Shown: positions 12,166-20,966, counted from the stretch's first letter. The stretch is DNA of 64,000 bases from Citrobacter koseri ATCC BAA-895 (GCF_000018045.1 NC_009792.1:2790001-2854000); one strand, 5' to 3'. Numbers and translations: made by a program. The notes: a model not told the origin generated them from the sequence alone.

Positions 12166-13978
12166 AAGCTGTCTCGTAATCTTTATCGAACAGGTTGGCG
12201 ATTTTACCACGAACTGTCAGGCGATCGGTGATCGGATACGATGCAGAAACATCAACAGTGCTATAGCTCGGCAAGATTTGCTGGGTGTTATTGTACTGGG
12301 AGGTGTTGTTATCGTAGCGCTTGCCGTAATACTGCCACGATACATCCATATCGACGTTAAACATCGTCCAGTCCAGTTGATACTTCGCCTGGCGCTTCGA
12401 GCGTCGGGCTAACACTTCACCGTTGTCGTCATTACGCGGATCGACATATTGCAACGTGACACGATGGCTAAAGATGCCGGTATCAAAGCTGCCCGTCCAT
12501 TCCACGCCTTTAATGGTTGCCGCATCAATATTGTCATACTCACCCTGGTAGGTGTTTGGATCAAAGTAGTAGGTGATCAGGTTAGTAATCTTGTAATGGT
12601 AGGCAGACAGGCGCCAGTCCAGCGGACCAGTGAGCCCTTCCAGCCCGGCCTCCCACTGTTTAGACTCTTCCGGTTTCAGGTTAGGATTCGCGTTGATGCC
12701 AAAACGGGTAGAACCAAACTGCTGCCCCAGAGATGGAGACAGGAACCCGGTACCATAGCCGATAGTTACTCGATAGTTGTCGATAAACTCCCATCCAGCC
12801 GTCGTCTGCCAGGTGCCATGCCAGCCAAACTGTTCATCATGATCTTCACGCCCTGAAGCCTCCAGCGTTACATCACCGAATTGTTGCTGACCGGTCAGGT
12901 ATAAACCGGTGTTATCGCGTTTATATGTGTCCGACATCACGGTATCGGATGAGGTCAAACGCTGCTGCTGCCAGTCTACGCCAGCGCTAACGGAACCGTG
13001 CCCCACGATAAGGTTATTACCCCATTGCAGGTTACGCTGGGTCATGCGATCGAGCGTCGTACCGTCATGATAGCGACCATAAATACTGCTGTAGTTATAG
13101 TCCTTCACCTTCTGGTAGCTGGCGAGAAGTTGTGAAGAGTAAATCCCGGAGTTGAATTTCAGACCTGCGTCCCAGCTCTGATTGTAGAGTTGCGATTCAT
13201 CAGCACTGTAGGCCGGAATAGACGGCGGGCTTCCCAGATCGTAATCAGAGTTGTTGGTATAACTGTGACCACGGAAAAAACCATCGAAATTATCATTAAA
13301 TTTATGTTCGAGGCTGCCCCAGAATGCCTTGCTGCGAAAACCATCGCGGTCGCGATCGTGATCCCAGGTTGAGCCGGGCTGTACGTTAAAGCCTTTATTG
13401 CCCTCATAAGAACCCGCTACCGTGGCGACAGTGTCGCCAAAGCGATGGCGCAACGTACCGTCATATTGCTGATAACCTTTTGAACCAACGCCCGCGGTAA
13501 TTTTTGACTGTTCTTGATCGGAGTGCGTAATAACGTTAATGACCCCACCCATTGCGCCGGAACCATAAATCGCCGAGCGTGGTCCACGAATGTATTCCAC
13601 GCGTTGCACCAGCGATATTGGAATCTGATTCAGATCGGGGTTATTCGTAATGCCGGGGCGGGTCATGGGAACACCATCGACCAGAACCAATACCTGTTTG
13701 GCTTCCGTACCACGAATAAATAAAGAAGAAGACTGCCCCATGCCGCCGTTTTGATTGATATCAACGCCTGGCAGGCGGCGCATCACATCATTCAAATTCT
13801 TCGCTTGCCAGCGGTCGATATCCTCACGCGTCACGACATCAGCAGGCGCCAGTACGGTATTAACCGGTTGTTGAAAACGATTTGCGGTGACGATCAGGGT
13901 GTCTGGGTTAGTATCCTGCGCCCAGCCAGAAAATGCCGTGACGGAGAGCGCCGTCAGCAGCGAAGATTTTTTAATCAT
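12110..13978 (-). CDS. btuB: BtuB, TonB-dependent vitamin B12 outer-membrane transporter
   Basis: BtuB is the 22-strand outer-membrane barrel that imports cobalamins using energy from TonB-ExbBD, and is also the receptor for E colicins and phage BF23 in E. coli. The 622-residue precursor has a 20-residue signal peptide ending GWA|Q and a TonB box (DTLIVTA) just after it. The plug domain (GGMGQSSSLFIRGTE, RGPRSAIYGSGAMGGVIN) comes next, and the protein ends in an aromatic residue (SGSYTF), the usual barrel insertion signal. The ATG at 13978 is chosen over an upstream in-frame start because it gives the proper signal sequence. Expression should be controlled by the riboswitch upstream. Confidence 0.97.
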   Translation of the reverse strand: MIKKSSLLTALSVTAFSGWAQDTNPDTLIVTANRFQQPVNTVLAPADVVTREDIDRWQAKNLNDVMRRLPGVDINQNGGMGQSSSLFIRGTEAKQVLVLVDGVPMTRPGITNNPDLNQIPISLVQRVEYIRGPRSAIYGSGAMGGVINVITHSDQEQSKITAGVGSKGYQQYDGTLRHRFGDTVATVAGSYEGNKGFNVQPGSTWDHDRDRDGFRSKAFWGSLEHKFNDNFDGFFRGHSYTNNSDYDLGSPPSIPAYSADESQLYNQSWDAGLKFNSGIYSSQLLASYQKVKDYNYSSIYGRYHDGTTLDRMTQRNLQWGNNLIVGHGSVSAGVDWQQQRLTSSDTVMSDTYKRDNTGLYLTGQQQFGDVTLEASGREDHDEQFGWHGTWQTTAGWEFIDNYRVTIGYGTGFLSPSLGQQFGSTRFGINANPNLKPEESKQWEAGLEGLTGPLDWRLSAYHYKITNLITYYFDPNTYQGEYDNIDAATIKGVEWTGSFDTGIFSHRVTLQYVDPRNDDNGEVLARRSKRQAKYQLDWTMFNVDMDVSWQYYGKRYDNNTSQYNNTQQILPSYSTVDVSASYPITDRLTVRGKIANLFDKDYETAYGYQTAGREYYLSGSYTF

Positions 13979-14047
13979 TGTAAAGCATCCACAATATAAG
14001 AAGGATGCCGCAGGCTTCATCGATAGTACGCGATGATGAACACCAGA

Positions 14048-14235
14048 TGCGACGTTAGCCGGCAGGTCTTCGGGCTTGGAAAGTTATCCTCAGGATACAA
14101 GAGACGATGACTTCCCGCCGGGTGGCAGTGTCTGCTTATGCTCTCATCTCACCTTTCCTTACCGCTGCGCGTCAGCTCCAGATTCGCACTGGATTCCCTA
14201 TTAACTCACAGGACCGGCTCACGGATGCTACATTC
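14048..14235 (-). promoter_or_regulatory. Cobalamin riboswitch in the btuB leader
   Basis: The minus-strand leader contains the conserved blocks of the adenosylcobalamin riboswitch in order. These are GAATCCAGTGCGAATCTGGAGCTGACGCGCAGCGG (about 14158-14192, described by its key blocks GGGAA and GCGCAGCGG), the B12-box-like ACTGCCACCCGG near 14125, and the terminal AGCCCGAAGACCTGCCGGC near 14060. In E. coli this RNA blocks ribosome access to btuB when B12 is bound. Boundaries are approximate. Confidence 0.9.
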
Positions 14236-14347
14236 TGTAACAATCTACGTCCAGACCGCATATCACAATATCGGAAATCATCAATGACTGGACATCTGAT
14301 GAGCAATCCCTACAATCCCCGCGTACTTTTATTTTTCAGGATGCATC

Positions 14348-15448
14348 ATGACCCCCGAACACCTTCCGACAGAACAGTATGACGCGCAGCTAGCCGAAAA
14401 AGTGGTGCGCTTGCAGAGTATGATGGCGCCGTTTTCTGACCTGGTCCCGGAAGTGTTTCGCTCGCCAGCCAGCCATTATCGGATGCGCGCCGAATTTCGC
14501 CTGTGGCATGACGGCGACGACCTGTATCACATCATTTTTGAGCAGCAGACAAAAAGCCGTATCCGCGTCGACAGCTTCCCGGCGGCCAGCGAGCTGATTA
14601 ACCAGCTGATGACGGCGATGATTGAAGGCGTGCGCCATAATCGCGTCCTGCGCCATAAGCTGTTCCAGATTGATTACCTCACCACGATGAGCAATCAGGC
14701 GGTGGTTTCTCTGCTGTACCATAAAAAGCTGGATGATGAGTGGCGCCAGGAAGCGGAAACGCTGCGGGATGCGCTGCGAGCGCAGAACCTGAATGTGCAT
14801 CTGATTGGCCGGGCGACCAAAACCAAAATCGAGCTGGATCAGGATTACATTGACGAACGTCTGCCCGTGGCGGGAAAAGAGATGATCTACCGTCAGGTGG
14901 AGAACAGCTTCACGCAGCCCAATGCCGCAATGAATATTCAGATGCTGGAGTGGGCGCTGGATGCAACCAAAGCGTCGAAAGGCGACCTGCTTGAACTGTA
15001 CTGTGGCAACGGCAACTTCTCATTGGCTCTGGCGCGTAACTTCGACCGGGTGCTGGCAACGGAAATCGCCAAACCGTCAGTCGCCGCAGCGCAGTACAAC
15101 ATTGCCGCTAACCATATTGATAACGTGCAGATCATCCGTATGGCCGCCGAAGAGTTTACGCAGGCGATGAACGGAGTACGTGAGTTTAACCGTTTGCAGG
15201 GTATCGACCTGAAGAGCTATCAGTGTGAAACGATTTTTGTCGATCCGCCGCGTAGCGGGCTGGACAGTGAAACCGAGAAAATGGTGCAGGCGTATCCGCG
15301 TATTTTGTACATTTCCTGCAACCCGGAGACGCTGTGTAAGAACCTGGAAACATTAAGCCAGACGCACAATGTGTCACGTCTGGCTCTGTTCGATCAGTTC
15401 CCGTATACGCACCATATGGAATGCGGCGTGTTACTCACTGCCAGGTAA
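14348..15448 (+). CDS. trmA: tRNA (uracil-5-)-methyltransferase
   Basis: TrmA makes 5-methyluridine at position 54 of the T-loop in all tRNAs, using S-adenosylmethionine. The 366-residue product matches the E. coli length. The SAM motif LYCGNGNFSLALA lies near 219, FVDPPRSGLD near 299, the nucleophilic cysteine in YISCNPETLCKNL near 324, and the catalytic glutamate in HMECGVLL near 358. A Shine-Dalgarno AGGAT precedes the ATG at 14348. The gene is divergent from btuB and convergent with yijD across a BIME array. Confidence 0.98.
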   Translation: MTPEHLPTEQYDAQLAEKVVRLQSMMAPFSDLVPEVFRSPASHYRMRAEFRLWHDGDDLYHIIFEQQTKSRIRVDSFPAASELINQLMTAMIEGVRHNRVLRHKLFQIDYLTTMSNQAVVSLLYHKKLDDEWRQEAETLRDALRAQNLNVHLIGRATKTKIELDQDYIDERLPVAGKEMIYRQVENSFTQPNAAMNIQMLEWALDATKASKGDLLELYCGNGNFSLALARNFDRVLATEIAKPSVAAAQYNIAANHIDNVQIIRMAAEEFTQAMNGVREFNRLQGIDLKSYQCETIFVDPPRSGLDSETEKMVQAYPRILYISCNPETLCKNLETLSQTHNVSRLALFDQFPYTHHMECGVLLTAR

Positions 15449-15450
15449 AA

Positions 15451-15720
15451 CGTAGGCCGGATAAAGTGGTTACGCCGCCATCCGGCGATATGCCCGGTGG
15501 CGCTGCGCTTACCGGGCCTACAAATCATCGTAGGCCAGATAAGGCGGTTACGCCGCCATCCGGCGATATGCCCGGTGGCGCTGCGCTTACCGGGCCTACA
15601 AATCATCGTAGGCCAGATAAGGCGGTTACGCCGCCATCCGGCGATATGCCCGGTGGCGCTGCGCTTACCGGGCCTACAAATCATCGTAGGCCGGATAAGG
15701 CGGTTACGCCGCCATCCGGC
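15451..15720. repeat. Tandem BIME array, 78-bp unit, about 3.5 copies
   Basis: Units begin cgtaggccggataa or cgtaggccagataa at 15451, 15529, 15607 and 15685, exactly 78 bp apart; the last unit is cut after its first REP. Each unit holds two REP palindromes in opposite orientation (gccgccatccggc and gcccggtggcgctgcgctta). The copies are almost identical. The array fills the gap between the convergent genes trmA and yijD. Confidence 0.95.
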
Positions 15721-15721
15721 A

Positions 15722-16081
15722 TTATTCCGCGACTTCCTGCTTGCGGTTACGCATCTTAAAGCCAATCCAGAATACCAGAATCACCGACAGCACCGCCGGG
15801 AAGAAGTTAGAACCGATATCCGGGTATTCCGCACGTACCACGGTGCTGTACAACAGCACGCCGAGGATAAAACAGGCGGCAGCCAGCCCCGGCAAGCCGA
15901 CAGGCATGGTGCGGTTTTGATAACGTTGATGCAGGCAATAAACCGCCAGCACCAGCGCGATAATCGGGAATACAGAAAACGGCACGATGGAGCTAAACAG
16001 CGCCGCGAATGTGCCATTGATCGATAAGCCAGCGACCAGCGCCAGCAACAGCGTACCTTTATCTTGACCTGACTGTTTCAT
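15722..16081 (-). CDS. yijD: YijD, inner-membrane protein (DUF1422)
   Basis: A 119-residue protein of unknown function with about four hydrophobic segments (near residues 10-30, 36-50, 64-82 and 92-110), consistent with a small polytopic inner-membrane protein. It is recognised as the E. coli YijD family from the N-terminus MKQSGQDKGTLLLALVAGLS. It starts 15 bases after the fabR stop on the same strand and is probably co-transcribed with it, as in E. coli. This links it loosely to membrane lipid regulation, but no function follows from sequence. Confidence 0.9.
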   Translation of the reverse strand: MKQSGQDKGTLLLALVAGLSINGTFAALFSSIVPFSVFPIIALVLAVYCLHQRYQNRTMPVGLPGLAAACFILGVLLYSTVVRAEYPDIGSNFFPAVLSVILVFWIGFKMRNRKQEVAE

Positions 16082-16096
16082 TGCTCGTCCTTCACG

Positions 16097-16729
16097 TTAC
16101 TCGGAGTGATGTGCCATCTTCTCTTGTTCACGGCGGTACCAGTAATATGCCCCTTTCGCAATCATGCGCAGTTGCAGTACCAGCCGCTCTTCCAGCTGTC
16201 GGCGTTGTTCCGCACCAACATCCAGCGCCTCGGCACCTGCACTAAACACAATCGTCACCATCGCTTCGGCTTGCGCTTCAGTGAACGCGCGCGGCATATG
16301 GTTTTCGAGTTCCAGATAGTCCGCAAGTTCCGCGATGAAATGCTGAATCTCACGCGCGACTGCGGCGCGAAACGCGGCCGAGGTGCCGGAACGTTCACGC
16401 AATAATAAACGGAAGGCGTTAGGATTGTTGCCGATGAACTCCATAAATGTGGAGACCGAGGTACGGATCACACTGCCGCCTTTGGCAATACGCTGACGCG
16501 CCTGGCGCATCAGCTGGCGCAGCATTAAACCGCTCTCATCCACCATCGTCAGGCCAAGCTCATCCACATCGCGGAAATGGCGATAAAATGAGGTTGGCGC
16601 AATGCCCGCTTCACGCGCTACTTCGCGTAAACTGAGACTGGCGAAACTCCGTTCGGCGCTCAGTTGACTGAATGCGGCTTCTACCAGCGAACGCCGGGTT
16701 TTTTCTTTTTGTTGCGCTCTAACGCCCAT
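16097..16729 (-). CDS. fabR: FabR, TetR-family repressor of unsaturated fatty acid synthesis
   Basis: FabR represses fabB and fabA in response to the balance of saturated and unsaturated acyl chains. The 210-residue protein has an N-terminal helix-turn-helix (about 25-55, REVAREAGIAPTSFYRHF) and an effector/dimer domain with RLLLRERSG. The ATG at 16729 (MGVRAQQKEK) matches E. coli; a GTG one codon upstream is in frame but not needed. The last residues read REQEKMAHHSE and differ from the remembered E. coli tail (about GNVKDE), because the frame closes earlier, before yijD. Confidence 0.95.
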   Translation of the reverse strand: MGVRAQQKEKTRRSLVEAAFSQLSAERSFASLSLREVAREAGIAPTSFYRHFRDVDELGLTMVDESGLMLRQLMRQARQRIAKGGSVIRTSVSTFMEFIGNNPNAFRLLLRERSGTSAAFRAAVAREIQHFIAELADYLELENHMPRAFTEAQAEAMVTIVFSAGAEALDVGAEQRRQLEERLVLQLRMIAKGAYYWYRREQEKMAHHSE

Positions 16730-16930
16730 CACGATGTCTGAATCCTTCCATATGCCTTATCTGGCACTATACCAGAGAACAAACTTAATCTGTTTGTTCA
16801 GCTTTGTGAATGATTGTTTACAGGCTGTTTGTGCTCCAGCCCCACAAAAAAGCACAACGATAATTGGGTTAAAGGCGCGCGAATGTTATCATCGTGTTTA
16901 TTTTATGTATAAAAACAGGTGAGTAATACC

Positions 16931-18331
16931 ATGCCACATTCCTGGGATTATGATGCAATCGTCATAGGTTCAGGCCCCGGCGGCGAAGGCGCTGCAATGG
17001 GTCTGGTTAAGCAAGGAGCGCGCGTCGCCGTTATTGAGCGTTATCACAACGTTGGTGGCGGTTGTACCCACTGGGGCACCATCCCGTCGAAAGCGCTCCG
17101 CCATGCCGTCAGCCGTATCATCGAATTCAACCAGAACCCCCTCTACAGCGACCACTCCCGACTACTTCGTTCTTCCTTTGCCGATATTCTCAACCATGCC
17201 GATAACGTCATTAATCAACAAACGCGCATGCGGCAGGGCTTTTATGAGCGCAACCACTGTGAAATATTGCAGGGTAATGCGCATTTTGTTGACGAAAACA
17301 CCCTCGCGCTGGAGTGCCACGACGGCACGGTCGAAACCCTGACGGCGGAGAAATTCGTGATTGCCTGCGGGTCGCGTCCTTATCACCCGGCCGACGTTGA
17401 TTTCGCGCATCCACGTATTTACGACAGCGACTCAATCCTTAGCCTGCATCACGAACCTCGTCACGTCATCATCTATGGCGCCGGGGTGATCGGCTGCGAA
17501 TATGCGTCAATCTTCCGGGGAATGGACGTCAAAGTTGATTTGATTAACACCCGCGACCGTCTGCTGGCGTTTCTTGATCAGGAGATGTCCGACTCTCTCT
17601 CTTACCACTTCTGGAACAGCGGCGTGGTTATTCGCCATAACGAAGAGTACGAGAAGATTGAAGGCTGCGACGACGGCGTCATTATGCACCTGAAATCCGG
17701 TAAAAAGCTGAAGGCCGACTGTCTGCTGTACGCCAACGGACGCACTGGTAACACCGATTCACTGGCGCTGGGAAATATCGGTCTGGAAACCGACAGCCGT
17801 GGGCAACTCAAAGTCAACAGCATGTACCAGACCGCGCTGCCGCACATTTACGCGGTGGGCGATGTGATTGGCTATCCGAGTCTGGCTTCCGCCGCTTACG
17901 ACCAGGGTCGAATTGCCGCGCAGGCGCTGGTGAAAGGCGAAGCGACCGCCCATCTTATTGAAGATATCCCTACCGGGATTTACACCATCCCGGAAATCAG
18001 CTCTGTCGGCAAAACCGAGCAGCAATTGACGGCGATGAAAGTGCCTTACGAAGTCGGACGTGCGCAGTTTAAGCACCTGGCGCGCGCGCAAATCGTCGGG
18101 ATGAACGTGGGAACGCTGAAGATCCTGTTCCATCGGGAAACAAAAGAGATTCTGGGGATTCACTGCTTTGGCGAACGCGCGGCCGAAATTATTCACATCG
18201 GCCAGGCGATTATGGAACAGAAAGGCGGCGGTAACACCATTGAGTACTTCGTTAACACCACCTTTAACTACCCGACAATGGCGGAAGCCTATCGGGTAGC
18301 GGCGCTAAACGGCTTAAACCGCCTGTTTTAA
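16931..18331 (+). CDS. sthA: Soluble pyridine nucleotide transhydrogenase
   Basis: SthA (UdhA) is a soluble FAD enzyme that moves hydride between NADPH and NAD+, mainly draining excess NADPH. The 466-residue protein has the FAD loop GSGPGGEGAA near residue 13 and the dehydrogenase segment GGGCTHWGTIPSKAL near 41. The second cysteine of the usual disulfide reductase CxxxxC is missing there, a known feature of this transhydrogenase. The NAD(P) loop GAGVIGCEYAS is near 181. The start MPHSWDYD at 16931 matches E. coli; an in-frame start four codons earlier is rejected. Its 3' end overlaps the convergent oxyR by 18 bases. Confidence 0.96.
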   Translation: MPHSWDYDAIVIGSGPGGEGAAMGLVKQGARVAVIERYHNVGGGCTHWGTIPSKALRHAVSRIIEFNQNPLYSDHSRLLRSSFADILNHADNVINQQTRMRQGFYERNHCEILQGNAHFVDENTLALECHDGTVETLTAEKFVIACGSRPYHPADVDFAHPRIYDSDSILSLHHEPRHVIIYGAGVIGCEYASIFRGMDVKVDLINTRDRLLAFLDQEMSDSLSYHFWNSGVVIRHNEEYEKIEGCDDGVIMHLKSGKKLKADCLLYANGRTGNTDSLALGNIGLETDSRGQLKVNSMYQTALPHIYAVGDVIGYPSLASAAYDQGRIAAQALVKGEATAHLIEDIPTGIYTIPEISSVGKTEQQLTAMKVPYEVGRAQFKHLARAQIVGMNVGTLKILFHRETKEILGIHCFGERAAEIIHIGQAIMEQKGGGNTIEYFVNTTFNYPTMAEAYRVAALNGLNRLF

Positions 18332-19231
18332 CGCTTTGTCGAAATGGCCATCCATCTCCGCACGGATGGCCTCCGCCAGTTGCTCATAGCGACTGCGCAG
18401 CGGCGATCCCGGACGATAAACCAACCCAACCGTACGCTTAGGCTCCGGCTTAATGCACGGCAGGTAGACTACGCCATCACGCTTACGCTCCTGCGGAACC
18501 GCCAGCGCAGGCAGTAAGGTAATACCGCTCCCCGCCGCAACCATGTTGCGCAGCGTTTCCAGACTGGTCGCCCGGAAATGGGTGTCTTCATCCGCGCCCG
18601 CCTCAAAGCAGAAGCCCATCGCCTGATCGCGCAGGCAGTGCCCGTCTTCCAGCATCAGCAGTTTTTCACCCGCCAGATCGGACATCGGCACACGATCGCG
18701 ATTCGCCCACGGGTGATCCTCATAGATCGCCAGCATCATGGGTTCATCAAACAGCGGCACTTCGATAAACGCCTCGCTCTCTTTCACCAGCGCCAGGATC
18801 ACGCAGTCAAGCTTGCCGCTGTCCAGTTGCGCCAGCAGCTGGTGCGTCTGCGCTTCATGCAGATACATTTCCAGCTTCGGGAAGGTCTGATGCAGCATCG
18901 GAATAATATGCGGCAGCAGATAAGGGCCAACCGTTGGGATCAGGCCGATATGCAATGGGCCAGACATCGTCTCACCTTGCTGGCTTGCCATCTCCTTGAG
19001 CACTTTGACCTCACGCAGCACGGTGCGCGCCTGATCCACCAGCAGTAAACCTGCCTGGGTGAACAGAACTTTACGACTCGTACGCTCCAGCAGCATTACG
19101 CCCAGTTCATCTTCCAGCTTACGGATTTGCCCACTGAGCGTCGGCTGGCTGACGTGACAGGAGTCCGCCGCACGCCGGAAATGGCGGTGTTCGGCTAATG
19201 CCACCAGGTATTCAAGATCACGAATATTCAT
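18314..19231 (-). CDS. oxyR: OxyR, LysR-family hydrogen peroxide sensor
   Basis: OxyR senses peroxide by forming a disulfide between Cys199 and Cys208, then activates katG, ahpCF, oxyS and others. Both cysteines are present (GHCLRDQAMGFC) at exactly these positions in the 305-residue product. The N-terminal helix-turn-helix covers about residues 16-38 (FRRAADSCHVSQPTLSGQI). The gene is divergent from oxyS, with which it shares a short control region. Its end overlaps the end of sthA on the other strand, as noted there. Confidence 0.98.
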   Translation of the reverse strand: MNIRDLEYLVALAEHRHFRRAADSCHVSQPTLSGQIRKLEDELGVMLLERTSRKVLFTQAGLLLVDQARTVLREVKVLKEMASQQGETMSGPLHIGLIPTVGPYLLPHIIPMLHQTFPKLEMYLHEAQTHQLLAQLDSGKLDCVILALVKESEAFIEVPLFDEPMMLAIYEDHPWANRDRVPMSDLAGEKLLMLEDGHCLRDQAMGFCFEAGADEDTHFRATSLETLRNMVAAGSGITLLPALAVPQERKRDGVVYLPCIKPEPKRTVGLVYRPGSPLRSRYEQLAEAIRAEMDGHFDKALKQAV

Positions 19232-19326
19232 TATTCATCCTCCGTCGCCACGATAGTTCATGGCGATAGGTAGCATAGCAACGAACGATTATCCCTATCA
19301 AGCTTTCTGTCTAATAATACATCACA
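19232..19326. promoter_or_regulatory. oxyR-oxyS divergent control region
   Basis: The 95-bp gap holds GATAGGTAG-type quarter motifs (ccacgatagttcatggcgataggtagcatag region) expected for OxyR binding. A plus-strand -10 box TAATAC (19315-19320) is placed correctly for the OxyS start at 19327. OxyR represses itself and activates oxyS from this site in E. coli. Confidence 0.7.
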
Positions 19327-19436
19327 GAAACGGAGCGGTACCTCTTTAACCCTTGAAGTCACCGCCCGTTCAAAGAGTTTTTCTCAACTCGAAATAACTA
19401 AAGCCAACGTGAACTTTTGCGGACCCTATGGTCCGC
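19327..19436 (+). ncRNA. oxyS: OxyS small regulatory RNA
   Basis: OxyS is the peroxide-induced, Hfq-binding sRNA that in E. coli represses fhlA, rpoS output and nusG. The 110-nt sequence begins GAAACGGAGCGG and contains the stem-loop a region with ACCCTTGAAGTCAC. It also contains the A-rich linker AATAACTAAAGCCAACGTGAA that binds Hfq, and ends in the terminator GCGGACC-CTAT-GGTCCGC followed by eight T. The terminator loop differs from the remembered E. coli sequence (GGATCTCCAGGATCC). Confidence 0.93.
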
Positions 19437-19487
19437 TTTTTTTTGCATAAATAAAATAAGCCCGACGTGATGCCAGGCTCTGATGAC

Positions 19488-19555
19488 TGTTGCCGGATGG
19501 CGACGGTTCACAATTTTTTGTAGGCCGGATAAGGCGGCAGCCGCCATCCGGCACA
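19488..19555. repeat. BIME between oxyS and argH
   Basis: Two facing REP units (gccggatggcgacgg and gtaggccggataaggcggca...gccgccatccggc) lie past the OxyS terminator and end a few bases before the argH stop. Confidence 0.85.
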
Positions 19556-19562
19556 ACGCCAG

Positions 19563-20936
19563 TTACGCCAGACGCGCCTTCGCGTAGTCGATCGCCTGCG
19601 CAACCTGCTGCGGTGAAACACCGCCTTTCGCCGCACGTTTATCCAGGCATGATTGCAGCGACAGAATCGGATACACATCATCGCCAATCACAGCGCTAAA
19701 TTTTTGCAGGTCAGCCAGTGACAGATCTTCCAGCGGTTTTCCCTGTCGAATCGCTTCCACCACCGTTTCGCCCACAATATGGTGCGCTTCACGGAACGGC
19801 ACGCCTTTGGCAACCAGATAATCCGCCAGCTCAGTCGCATTCGCATAGCCCTGCTGCGCCGCTTCCTGGCAGCGCGGACGTTTTACCTGAATGCCGTCCA
19901 GCACCAGCGCCGCCATGTGCAGGCAGTCCAGCCAGGTGTCGAGCGCATCAAACAGCCCTTCTTTGTCTTCCTGCATGTCTTTGTTGTACGCCAGCGGCAG
20001 GCCTTTCAGCGTCATCATCATCGCCGTTAACGCCCCCTGCACACGGCCGCACTTGCCACGGATCAGTTCCAGCGCATCCGGGTTTTTCTTCTGCGGCATC
20101 AGCGATGAACCCGACGTCACGCGATCGGAGAGTTCCACAAAGCCCGCTTCACCGGTATTAAAGAAAATCAGATCTTCCGCAAAGCGCGACAGGTGAACCA
20201 TGCCGATAGACGCGTCGGACAGCAGTTCCAGCACATGGTCGCGATCGGACACGCTGTCCAGACTGTTACGCGTCGCCGAGGCAAAGCCCAGCCAGCCTGC
20301 CAGCTGTTCACGGTCGATTTCATACGCCGTACCCGCCAGCGCGCCGCAGCCTAACGGGCTGACGTCCAGACGCTTGAGCGCATCCTGCAAGCGGCTCTCA
20401 TCACGCGCCAGCATTTCCACATACGCCAGGCACCAGTGGGCAAACGTCACCGGCTGCGCGCGTTGCAGATGGGTGTACCCCGGCATGACGGCATCCTGAT
20501 TATTCTGCGCCGTCTCTACCAGCGCGCTTTGTAACTGACGGTTAGCAGACAGCAGCTCGGTGACCGTATCTTTGCACCATAGCTTCAGGTCGGTCGCAAC
20601 CTGATCGTTACGACTGCGCCCGGTGTGCAGCTTTTTCCCCAACTGGCCGACTTTATCGATCAGTTTGCCTTCCACCCAGCTGTGAATATCTTCCGCGTCG
20701 CTTTCCAGAATCTGCTGCGGATTCACCCGAACCTCTTCCAGCAGCGCGCTCAGCGCCTCTTCCAGTTGCAGTTGCTCATCCGCAGTCAACACCCCAACCG
20801 TGACCAGAGCTTTGGACCAGGCCACAGAGCCGACGATATCCTGCTCGGCCAGGCGGTAATCAAAGCGCAATGAGTCATTAAACTGTTTGAACCGTTGATC
20901 CGCTGCCTGTGTAAAACGCCCACCCCAAAGTGCCAT
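19563..20936 (-). CDS. argH: Argininosuccinate lyase
   Basis: ArgH splits argininosuccinate into arginine and fumarate, the last step of arginine synthesis. The 457-residue protein has HTGRSRNDQ near residue 90, the TxxxSxxMPxKxN-type signature GSSLMPQKKNPD near 275 and DAVMPGYTHLQRAQP near 150. The start MALWGGRFTQ at 20936 follows AAGGAAGC at a good distance and matches E. coli; a ten-residue upstream extension is rejected. It is the third gene of argCBH, separated from argB by a BIME rather than a terminator. Confidence 0.97.
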   Translation of the reverse strand: MALWGGRFTQAADQRFKQFNDSLRFDYRLAEQDIVGSVAWSKALVTVGVLTADEQLQLEEALSALLEEVRVNPQQILESDAEDIHSWVEGKLIDKVGQLGKKLHTGRSRNDQVATDLKLWCKDTVTELLSANRQLQSALVETAQNNQDAVMPGYTHLQRAQPVTFAHWCLAYVEMLARDESRLQDALKRLDVSPLGCGALAGTAYEIDREQLAGWLGFASATRNSLDSVSDRDHVLELLSDASIGMVHLSRFAEDLIFFNTGEAGFVELSDRVTSGSSLMPQKKNPDALELIRGKCGRVQGALTAMMMTLKGLPLAYNKDMQEDKEGLFDALDTWLDCLHMAALVLDGIQVKRPRCQEAAQQGYANATELADYLVAKGVPFREAHHIVGETVVEAIRQGKPLEDLSLADLQKFSAVIGDDVYPILSLQSCLDKRAAKGGVSPQQVAQAIDYAKARLA

Positions 20937-20966
20937 AACATGCTTCCTTAATATCTTGAATTTCAA

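Noticed and set aside
15451..15720. Possible CRISPR array
   Set aside because: The repeats are contiguous 78-bp units without unique spacers, contain REP palindromes, and no cas gene is present.
15497..16027. Repeat-containing open frames through the BIME array
   Set aside because: The frame stays open because the 78-bp unit is a multiple of three. The peptide repeats are a by-product of REP palindromes and it runs antisense into yijD.
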